Shown in pieces: positions 25,101-37,100 of a DNA stretch of 64,000 nucleotides. The position numbers were made by a program, and so were the translations under genes. This DNA is from Lanius collurio. Lineage: Eukaryota > Chordata > Aves > Passeriformes > Laniidae. Below the pieces are notes generated by a model, which saw only the letters and a program-made list of their open reading frames with translations, searched no databases and was not told the origin of the DNA. Location of the stretch: the NCBI GenBank assembly GCA_020086605.1, contig JACBWW010000016.1, positions 3,648,456 to 3,712,455 on the forward strand, in the 5' to 3' direction. Position 1 is the stretch's first letter, and each line of letters starts with the position of its first letter.

Positions 25101-28100
25101 TAACATGAACTTCTGTTCATCAAATAACTCACTTTGACCAAACGTTTCTTCCACAACATTTAGAGAAGTGTCAGAGTCTGAGGAGGAGGAGGAGTTTAGT
25201 CCCACTGTTACAGTTCTTGAGCATTCCACAGTTTGAGTTGTCCGTTGGCACACAGCTTCCAAAGGCAAATAACAGGGGTGATAGTGATGAATCAAATGGC
25301 ATAATACTCTGCCATCTGAGAAACACACTGTGAAATTTTCCACCTGTTAAATAAAATAAAATACAAATTCCTCGATTTTTTTCTTACTAGTTAATAGGCA
25401 TAAACTGGATATTAATTTATTCTCTTGTACTTTTAAATGTGACCAAGTGCAAATTATTTTTTAACAAAAAAAAAAAATTAGGTAAAAATTTAAACAAAAA
25501 AATTAGTGCTTCCTTTGAACATTTACTGTAAAGTGACATACAGCTGTGACATTCCAAAACCAAAAAGGTGTCAGTACAGTGAAACAAGGAAAACATTTAA
25601 GAAACCAATCTTTCTACAGCAGGATCCCTGCTTCTGTAGATACCTTCACATTAGGTTTTCAATGCAGAAATAAGTTCTGACTTTGCATCAGTGCTAAGTG
25701 CTCTGTTTTACCCTTCAGAAAGACTAGCAGCTGCTACTGCATTCTGACCAGAGTCAGGTCTCTGACCAGGGCTTCCCTGCTTGGAACAAGCAAACGTATC
25801 CCTTTTAAACAAACATCTCTGAGGGGATGAACTGACCTTATCCCAAATGTTAGTTTCATTCTCATAGTTCTTATAAACACTGAAAATCCTACACACAAAT
25901 ATTTTTAAAATGAAGGCTCATTAAAAGTTCACAAATAATTCCCATTCTCCCAAAAATGTTCTGTTTTTGAAAAGCATTTTTATCCACAAGACTAAATGGA
26001 AGATGAAATTTTTTAGCCCAGATTTTTTTTTAAAGAGAGCTGCAGCTAAACTCAGAGTGATGGCTATTTCAATTCAGATTAAACAAAGCCCAGAAGGATA
26101 TTTACAAATAATTACCATTTACTTCTACTGCATATTTGATAGTTTGAAGAACTCTGCTCTGTAAAGAATTATGACAGCAGAGGGTGTATTTGTTGAAGTG
26201 TACACAAAACTACTTACCTTGATATTGTAAAATCCACAAACAGCATTAACCCAGGCCATCAGCAGCTTCACATTTTCATTGTAACTCTGAGATAAGAAGT
26301 TACTACTGTCTTGCTGTACTCTAAAACCAGTTGCAAAAGTCCTGATGGCACCTAATTGTGCTTTTCTCTTGTGTGTATTCTTCAAAAACTCAATTTCTTC
26401 TTTTAACTGTTCCACATTCAGAAAAACATCCACCTGTTGGGGAGAAAAACAAAAAATTCACGTGTCAACATTCTGACATGCCAGGCATTACAGCCACTGG
26501 ACGCAGAGCTTTAAATGTGGCATTTTAAAGAGAAACTACACTCACTTTAGCAGCACCTGCCACACAATTAGTAATAGATAATCTGGACTTGCCAGCATAG
26601 ATGGCAAATAAAAAACCCTAAATCTACCGTTACCACAGTTCTGTGTGAAACAGTTACTGCCTTAGTTAATAACTGTGAGAAACAGGCAAATTCCCCAAAA
26701 CAGCCTGTGCAATTTCAGTGTGCTCCCAGAGGAAGCATTTTGAGTCCTGTCTGAATTTCCACTGAAGCCATGTACCAATCCTCCTCTTTTAAGGGATTCC
26801 AAAAGGACCTGAGCTGGTGTTGTGATGGAAGATTTAGAGAACAAGCAGCACATCCACAGGGCTTGGATAAAGCCACTACTCCCTGAAATTATTTCTCTAA
26901 TCAAAAGCAATGCAACTGTGGCACATGCATCAGAAGAACTAACTGAAGGAAGTTAACTTAATACTTAATAATTACTTAATAGTTACTTAATAGTGTAATA
27001 GTATTTAAGAAAGAAAATAATTCCATTTGGTTTTTATTATATTGTTCTATCTTACTGATAGTTCTGTGGCTAAAGTCTTTACTCTTCTTGCTTTACATAT
27101 ACTTAATTGCCTTTACATTCCTGACTACCTAGTGGTGAAGTTCCACCTTAACTTTTTTTTTGTTTTGCCCTTCATGCATCATGCTCCTTCCAACTGGACT
27201 TGTCAGTTGGATATAGTTGGACATTTATTTTTTAAATATCCTGTGACTCAAATTAACCCTCAAAACTGTCGTAAGAAAGTTACTTTTACTTCCCCTGCTA
27301 ACTTTTGAAATGTCATTGTAGTAATGCCTAAGAAATCTTCATTCTCATTTCAAGAATGTTTCAATCAAATTGACTGTTTCAGATAAAAGGAAGAAAAAGT
27401 AGAAGAGCTATAGCTTCAGAATTACTCTATAATTGTCTATCAGTGTAACCTCAAAATGTCCTTTTTAGTTAGTAAGAGTCTACCTGTAGTTTAAGATCAA
27501 CATTATTTTTAAGGTATCAATTCTGCTACTATACAGCATAAACTCAGAAGTTCAGTGTTTTCCAAAGACGTTAATGAATGTGTAAGAAAAAGCACAGTTA
27601 AAAAGTTATCCAAGCTGCATTATTAGGGAACAATTCACAGTTTAGTAAAGTTTACATGGAACTTTAAATGTACAAAGCAAATAACTTCAGTCTAAAATTT
27701 CATTAGCAGAGGCTTTCAGAGACATCAAATATTCCTGAAAAGATTGGTGTTTTCATTATGCCTCCATTGTAACTAGCAAACACAAAACAAAATAAGCAAT
27801 TGAATAGTACCTGGAAGGCAAAGACAATTTTCCACAGCAGCGCTAATGTTCGTTCCCTGTGTCTATCCACGATATCTCTGGAGTCAATTGAAGCACCTAT
27901 CAAATAAAACAAGGGATTAAAATGTGCACTAGTTTTCTGATGCACTAGGAATAAATAACCCTGGTTTCTAGGCCTTACCACTTTCATCCTTCAAGTGCAC
28001 TCCTCGCTCTTTAAGGACATTAAGAACTATATCAACATTATGCATCTTCTGCAGCCGACTTATTGCAGGAACTCTCAGTTGTTTAGAAAGACTCCAGTTT

Positions 28101-31100
28101 TTGGTCAGAAGCTCCACTGTTCTCCTAAAAAAGGTAATTGCACGGTTTAATGCCTCTGAGGAGCTCCCATTAAGTATTATATAAAAGAAAATAAATATTT
28201 CAATAGAATATCAACGCACACAAGACGAATGCCACATTGTAAGTCCACAGCCAGGTTTGTTACAGCAAAATCAAATTCATCAAGTGGAGTTTGAATATGA
28301 CTGACAGGTAGTCCTAAGAAACCCAGGTGGCGGGAAAGGTCACCTTCACCACTCAGGAAGTCCCGGGAAAACGCAAGCAAAAGGTCTTTGCTAGCCTAAA
28401 ATTGAAAAAACAAATAAAATCTTAACACTACAATATTTGTCAAGCAGAATACAATTTTTACCCCTTGTACCTCCCAAATTACATTTCATATTTACTTGTC
28501 TAATTCTTTAAAATGATGTATTTTTTAAAAAATTATTTTTAGTAAATCACACAGCTTTAACTTTTGTCAGATTAAAAACAATGAAAGAATACTACACTGA
28601 GTCTTAGGACAATACTGGAGAGAGACATCAAACCACAGCTTTCACCTTGAACTCTGCATCCTTACAAAAGAGGCAGGGGTCATGGTCAATCATTCTGGAC
28701 CGTTTGGCACAATCCAGAAAGCAAACCAACAGCAACAATTTTTTCAGTGTGAATTTTGACAAAGCTTCTTCATGACCTAGAATGATAGAACTCATTAAGT
28801 GATAGTTAAAAAATTAAGTGCTACAAATAAGTTGGTTTTGGAAGTAGTCATTACCTTCCCGGTAAAGGTGAGGTACAGTGGGATGTCTGTATTCAGCTGC
28901 AATGTCGGGGTTCCAAAGCAAGCGACTAAGGATAAATATTGCTAAACCCATAACATCACTATTACTCTCCAAAGATATCAGTTCTCCATAAATAGTCTAA
29001 TATGAGAGAAGGGAAAAAAAAAGCAGCCGTATTAAAAATTACCTTAAATATTATGTGATTTTTTGAAAAAAATACATTTTTGAATTTCTAAAATAATAAA
29101 TGGCAATTGGTCTCTAAAAATCAAACTGTTTTCGACTGAGTCACTGAAAGCTAAAGCCAAAGGAAATTTCAGAAGATTTAATCTCATTTCAAAACATGTA
29201 TGATCATCTACATCTGAGAAATCAATCAGGAACTTCTTTAAGACAACAGCATTCTACTCCAGTTTAGTAAAGTGAAACTGATAGGGAAATGCTTTTGTGT
29301 TATTGGTCAGGGAATTAACTCCCAATTTCCTTGATTAAATATTTTCCTTCGTAATAAGGTAATAATTTTTTTAAAACAAGTACATTGGAACAATTTAAAA
29401 GACAGTCATCATGGTATAACTGAATCGAACCTACCTGAATTAGTATGACAGAAAATACAAAGAAACAAAAAACAACCTCTACCAAAAAAATTGCTAAATG
29501 TCCTTTAAACTTAGATTATAGACTATACACAGTGCACTTACCTCCAGACCTATACGCAGCCATAAAGGGTTGTAGGATAAAAGCCAATTAAGGACTTTCT
29601 GCCTTTCTCCTGCAAGAGAGCATCTTTTAATATTAGATCCAGCAAACACCTCATATTGATGCAAAAGTTTCTATTAACCAGTTTTAGATTAAGCAAACCA
29701 AGTGTGTGAATAATCCTTTCCTTACAAGAGGACAGAAGGCCAGGTTTCAGACCTCTTACCTATGTCTTTCCAGAGGTGCCTGTCCCTGCGGACCAGCAGG
29801 CGCCTGGTTTCGATCTCCACCTCGAGTCTCTGGATGGCTCTAACCATGGGTTCGGAGGTGAACAGGCGGCAGGCCTCGCGCCGCAGCTTGTTCAGCTTAC
29901 GGCGAGCTGTGTACGCTTTTAGAGACGCCTCATCTTTCGTGGGGGCCTTAGGGAGGCTCATTTTGTGATGGTTCTCTTCTCCCAAGATAAGAGCAGCTGC
30001 GTTTACTGTTTAAACACACACAAAAAGCAGGCATTTACATCTCAAATAAAGGTAGCTTTGCACACCTCATTTATTGTTTCCCCTTGCTAAGCTGACAGTT
30101 TGTTATTTTCATTCTAATGATTTATCCTTCAGGAAGCTTGTCAGCTGTTGCACTAAACATATGTTGTCAAGTACAAGAATACTAGTCAAGTATTAAATAT
30201 AAGAACACTTATTTCATAAGTGAGCAGTGCTAGGAATTCAGGTTTAAGATTAATGGTTCCATCTTCAGTTTTTTCAAATGAAGCTAAAGATAGAGGAAAA
30301 AGTAGGTTATCCTTTTAGTAAAGTGCCAGCTATAATGTTTTCCAGCAGGTGGGGATTCCCCACTCAACACCCACTGAGCAGTGCTACAGCCACACATTCC
30401 AGCGCACTCTGGTTGCAGAGCACACTCCCCATGCAGGGGGCCTGGCACGCTGTGCTTGCCATGAGCAAGTGAGCTATCCACACATATCAGAAGGGGAAAA
30501 ATATGACAACATGACCCTGAAAAGGTTTAGTGTTAAATGAGTAGTACTCATTAGTGTTTATAAAGTATGTAACATAATGCTTAAGAAAATGAGAAGACAA
30601 AATTCTCATATTCTTACCTTGTGAAGTATCTGTTTTTACATTGAAGTCATCTGGGGTAAGTACAAAATTTAACCACCAGGTGAAACCTCGTTGCTGCTTC
30701 TCCTTCCAACGTTCATCATAAAACATGTTTTTAGCAGCAAAAGGCATTGGGTGCCTAGGGATGACTTAAAAAAAAAAACCCAAAACAAAACAACAAAAAT
30801 TTAAGCCTTTAAAATTCTTGATATGTTTGATAAACCATATATGTTCCATTGTGGAAATGATTAACATTTGAGACTCCATTTAGCACTATAGCCGAAAAAA
30901 GCAGATTGTTAAAATCTTCAGTGACTTGTGGACCAGGGACTATTAGATAAACTTCAGCCACAAAATATGGATTAAGCTACAGCACTAGAAGTAAGATAAG
31001 ATATCTAGAACTCAGATCATTTGCAATGGCGCAAACCCAAGCTGAACTGGATAACATGCAGGAAGAACTATCTTATAGATGAATTTTTCAGGGCAGATCA

Positions 31101-34100
31101 ACTCAGTAATATTAACTCTGGAAAATCTTTATCTTGTTGGGAAGAAATTTTCTCTTCTGAGGTATTCTGTTGTTGCCTTAAAATATTAACAAATATGGAA
31201 GAGGCATTTAACTGATAACCATCAGTAAACTGGAGGCATAACAGTAATGTAGCTTTTACAGTTACAGGCCAGTCTAGAAGAAAGTAATGCTTACCCTCAG
31301 CTGACCATGTGTTGCAACCAATTTTCTTATAAGTAGTCAAAACAGATCACAAAAGGTTACATATATTGTTCTACTAAGCATTGATTCATTTTAGGTACTA
31401 TCTTCTATTTCCTCTCAGTTCTAACCAGTTAGGTCTTATCTGACACCAGCAGTACAATTGTGACATTCTGTTCAGTGTTTTACTAAACACTCAGAGTCTG
31501 CCTACCTGTTTTCAGTGGTTTCACAAATGTCAGGTGCGACTGGGCCAATCCAGGGACAGGTTTACTAATTCTCTTGGTAGTTTTAGATGCCTTCTGAAGT
31601 GAAGAACCTACCAGCATTAACACACAAATATCAACAGGAAATATGCCAGTGAAAGTTAATGCATTAAAGTTCATATCACTTCTAAAGCACAGAACTAGAG
31701 TAATTCCCCAAGAACCATTCAAAATACCAACAAGCTCCTGTTGATAGAAAGTTACAGAAACCATTTTGGCTACAATTAAAAGGGAAAAATGTTCAAGAGC
31801 AAATAACTGCTCTTGTATGTCACAGTTCTTCCATAACCCTAAGGAAATGCAGTGTTTGAATTTCATTATATGGCTAGAAACACCAGGCTAATTTGTACAA
31901 ACTTGCATTAGAACATGCGATGGGGTGTATTCTATAAACATTTGGGGTAAGAGATATGAATTTTGGGGCTTCATTCACTCCTTTCTACAGTTAGCTTACT
32001 ACATTGGTACTGAATTCAGAACAGCCAGACTTCTGTTAGTTTATGCACCAAGGCACTAGGTTAATAAGTATCCAATGCAAAGATACAGGATTTAAATAAA
32101 ACACAAGGAAAAATGCAGATCTAGGCTTTCTCATCATGGTGAAACAAAGCCTTTTAGCACAATCATATTTTCACATTAATGCCAAATGAAGGATAAAAAT
32201 GTATTCTGTTGCAGAAGAAGTACAGTTGCTGCCTAACAAGATGGTACTTCAGAAATAAAAAATATTGATGACTTAAAAAGAGGAGGAAAGATGGGTGGAT
32301 GCAGGGAACTACAGACTGGTGAGCCCCCCTTCTGTGCCTGGGAATATCATGGAACAGACCCCCACGGAAGTGATGTTAAAGCACATGTAAAACAAGGAGG
32401 TCATTCAAGACAGCATGACTTTACTTAGGGCAAATTGTTCCTGACCAGTCTGGTGGCCCTCTTCAGCTGACACTGTCAACAAGGGATGTAATCTACCTAG
32501 AGCTCTGCAAGGCCTTCCACACAGACCCACGTGGTATCCTTGTCTCCACATTGGAGAAATATGGATTTGGAGGGTGCCCCACTGGGTGGATAAGGAATTG
32601 TGACCCATGGCCATATAACCAGATGGAAGCTAGTGATGAGTGGTGTCCCTCAGGGATCTGTCTTGGGACTGGTGCTCTTTAATACCTTTATCAATGACAC
32701 AGAGACAGAGAGCAAGTGCACTCCTGGCACATCTGCAGGTGACACAAAGCTGAACAGGGCAGGTGACACAACAGACTGGGAGAAGAACTCAGAGAGTAGT
32801 CCTGCAGAGAAGGACTTGGGGGTTCTGGTGGCTTATAAGCTGGACACAAGCCCACAGTGTACACTCACTGTCCAGAAGGCCAACTGAATCCTGGGCTCCA
32901 TCAAAAGAGGAGTGGCCAGAGGTCAAGGGAGAGGATTGCTCCCCTCTACTCTGCCCTTGTCCAGCCCATCTATCTTTATCCTAATGGATTAATAAAAATA
33001 ACCAGGTAGATAACACACCTTTTCCTGCTGCATATCAACACTTTCAGCACATTGTTCTTATGCAGACCACCTTAAAAAGTCTGACATTGAAGTGCATTAC
33101 TGAAAGCCCCAAATCAAATCCAGATTGCAGAACAGATCATTTAACTGAAGAAAGCAGCATGTGCTATTTTGATCTAAAAGCCATAATGAATTTTTCCTGA
33201 TAAATTTTGCAAATTAAATGCATCTTAAAGTTACAGTCCCTCATTCTTTTCACATTCCAGAGCATATTTGGGATTGGAAGAGTTAGAAAACACAAAATAA
33301 ACTGAAATGCAAGCCGTCAGCTTTTTCTGATTTTCAAGCAACAAAGTATTGGCAAACAACAAGGCAGAGAGGTCTACACAAGGCTGACAGCAAGGCAATC
33401 ACAGACAGTAAAAAGTAGGCAGAGTGAAAAAGACTTAGGAACTTCTTCACTAGAAGGGTGGCTAGGAATTATGACAGGTTGCCCAGGAAAGTGCTGGAAT
33501 CACCACCCCAAAAGTGTTGAAAAGGTGCATGGATGTGGCACCTGGGTGATGATTTAGTGGTGAACATGGCAGTGCCAAGTTAATGGTTGGACTCAATGCT
33601 CCAAGAGGTCTTTTCCAACCTTCATGATTCTACATTTGAAAATATATGACAACAGCAATGGAGTCAAACAATCACAATGGTAAATGTACATGTGACAAAT
33701 CTTGTACAGTAAGTTGCCAGAAAATTTAAAGTACCTAAGAAGGGATCTGCTCAAGAGCTTTTATATACTTTTCTTCTTATCATTAACAAATTGATACAGA
33801 AATAAAGTAAATTTGAAGCCAATTACATAACCAAAACTCTGACCTACCACTAAATTTTTTAAAACACAGATACCTCCCAAATTGCAAAGGCCCACATTTC
33901 AGAGATATGAAATATTGCTGACTGTTCCTAGACAGTTCAGTTTGCTATACACATTTCCTAATCAAAGGCATCTTTTAGAAAATGGTAAATGAAGAAAACA
34001 CTGCTCACCAGCTTTCTTCCTTTGCCCCACTCTCTCTCCATTCGTGGCTTTGAAAGCTGATGGTCGTTTGGTCGTACGGGTTTGATTGTCCGTGCTAGAA

Positions 34101-37100
34101 GTAAAAGCTCTTTTTCTTTCCACTTCTTCCACATGCACTGGAGCTGTAACTCTACTATTTCCTAAATATGTTTCACTTTTCCTCTTACGACACGAAGAAG
34201 TTGATCCAGTAGGAGAGGAGTTTACTTTGTCATTGTGACCCTTATTTTCAGATGAAATGGGACCTTTAACTGGCAGGTGTTTTGATGTTTCTGCTTCGGT
34301 ATGTACAGGCACCAAATTAGCACATCCTATTATTGCTTTATTAAGGCATTTTTTAGATTTTGGCTGGCGGGTTTCCACTCTTGTTTCTTCAGTAGCACTA
34401 GGCTTACTTTTTATGACAGTAGCAGAAAGAATTGGACGCTTTTTTGTTTGCTCTCTCTGAGAAAGATTGTCAGTCTTAAGCTCCTGTGCAGAAGGAAAAC
34501 TGCAGTGATTTTCCTGGGGTTTATCACAATGAGATGCCTGTGATTTTACATGATGCAACTCAAAGATTTCATTTAAGTTGTGTTCTACGCGAACATGAGT
34601 TTCTCTCTCTACACCTCCATCTTTTTTCCATTTTAAGGGTAGAAATCTCTTAACGATGTAAGTCTCTGTGGTGGATGATATTAATGCTGCTTCAGGTTTA
34701 GGAGTCTTTGACTGTTTATCTGACAAACTGTCTTTCACAAATTGATCAGGTGACAGAACTGGAAAAGGCTGTTCTGTTACATCTATATCCACTTGATAAT
34801 TGTCATTTACAAAAGCATCTGGACTTAAAATTCTCCTTGTACTTAAAACAGGTGCAGAGGCTGAGTGTTCTGGAGTGGAAACTGGTGAGAGCGTAAAATT
34901 AAGAACTCCTCCATCATTTGAAATTGGCAGTTGTGCTAATCCAGCAGAACTGGAGGCACTTTCAGATTGTGATTGATTGCGCTCAGTAACACATTCATTG
35001 ATGTTACAGTTGCCTATCTCAGGCAACAACTCCTCATTTCCAGAGGCAGCAATATCCCCAAACGTAGTAGACCTTCTCAGGGCAAGTGGTGTGTGAACAG
35101 TATTGCCATGTTCCTCTCCCACTGGTGCAATAGGAGACGGAGGCAGCTGATTTTCTGTGCCAGCAAGAGGGTCGCTTCCTTGGGATATGTTATTCTGCAC
35201 TGTGTTCTGATTCTCACGTGATTGAAGTGGACTCCTAAGTCTATCCGCCTTGCGAGAAACTCGAAATGTTTTATTAACATTTTTAATTTCCAAAGTATTC
35301 TTAGTTTTTATTGCAGATGTTCCTGAAGAGTTTTTCTTTTTTAATGTATCCCAAAGACTCTTCTGAAAAATAACCGTAAATAAAAGTTAGCGTGCTGGCT
35401 TTCTAAATTCTTCTACATGTGAAAGTGGACATTACTAGCATATTCATTCAAAGTTTAAAAAGACTACAAAAATAACACCTAATCAAAAATTCACTATATG
35501 CTATTTGCAGGCTTGGAAACTGTTTATTTGGTCATGTTTTAGTTTTATTCTTTAAGCTGTAATGTATCAGCACCTACTCTCCAACCCAGCCAAAAAAAGT
35601 TGAGGACAATGGGCACTTCCAAAGCATCATTTATCACTGAGTTTTGCAGTAATAAAATTGAGTTTTCTAGTAATAAAACCCAATATTTGCATCAGCCATG
35701 CCAAAGTAACAGAATTAAGACACAATAAACGTATACTCACCTTTTTCTTTGGGGGCTGCTCAGCAGCACCAAGCAGCACAGCTTGATGTTTTACAACGTC
35801 ATTAACAATAAAAGTCACCAGTTCTCTTATTTTTCCTTCTTCTAATGGTGTCCATGTGACAGAAACAAAGATTCTTTGTCCTGCCTATCAGAGAAAAAGA
35901 AATATTTAATATCTAGCATTTATGTACACTTATATAACACTGAAGATGAAGTAATTAATGAAACCAGGAGCAGTATATAGAAGTAATATATATTCTGACA
36001 ACATAAAAGGATAAAAAATTGTTAAATGTTTAAATGTCACTTTTCCCTCTCTGACACATAAATTTAAGCAACCCCTATCAAAAATGTTGTCTTACTAAAA
36101 GGACCTATACCTCTTAATCAAACTATAGTGGAAAACAAGAAAGAATATAAATATAAAACATAGCAGAAAGGAGAAGGTTTGAGTAAAGGTGAGTAAAAGA
36201 AATTAAATAATTTTTTGCACATATTAACCTAATAAGTCCTCTAGACTAATTTTGAGAAAATTATGGTGGGACTAATAATCAGAGGTTGATTTTTAGGACC
36301 TTAGGTGACTCTAAACACAAGCATCAATTTTTTCAATTAAATGACATGCTAGCATAAGATTTGACATAGAAATCCTTTGAAAAAAAAAAAAGGAAGATTC
36401 TGCAAATGATCAAGGAAAGCATTAAGCTTTCTGTTCATTAATTCTTTTAGGAACATGTTATTCCAGTACTTCAAAGTGAGAATCCAGCCTGATTTTATTA
36501 AGCCCATTGTTGCAAGAGATCTCCAGAGTGTTTCATCCTCTCTCACAAACACTCTGGACAGCCTAGATAATCATAGCTATATGTTTATCTAAACTATTCT
36601 TTTAAAAACTGGCATTGATTGGACTAGCCACAGTTTGCATTTCCTTAGGTGTCATAAATGTTGAGTCCTATTTTAAGCATGCTTTGCTCTCTATTGTGTC
36701 ACTAATTAACGTGCAGAACAATGAATTGGTATCCTCTCCCCTCAGCCTTTTTCCTACGCATATGTCCTGAAACTTTTTTGACAGGTCTCTGTCTTTAAAA
36801 CAACATTCCCAAAGAACAATTCGTTTCATTTCATTTTTCGCTCCTCACCGCAAACACCTGCTTGAGTCAGGTTGTAGCACCTTCGCAGCCTTGACAGCCC
36901 CTGCCCCGAGGGGCCCGACCCCGCCACCCCCAGCCAGAGCCGCCGCCCGTCAGGGCGAACCGCAGCACCGACATGCACCGCCCGCAGCGGGGCCACGGCT
37001 GCCTCAGATCGCAGGTGCCGTGGGGCTGCCCCGGCCCTGCGGCCGACAGCGCTCCCGCCCGTCCCATCGCACGTCCCCCGGCCCCGCTCCTTGCCCGGCC

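Noticed and set aside
32600..32984. Plus-strand frames with [11 protein letters not shown] residues, as a gene
   Set aside because: Degenerate CR1 reverse transcriptase with stops and frame changes, inside an ASPM intron.
36400..36840. Possible ancient repeat in ASPM intron 1
   Set aside because: The texture suggests an old repeat, but no family could be recognised by eye.
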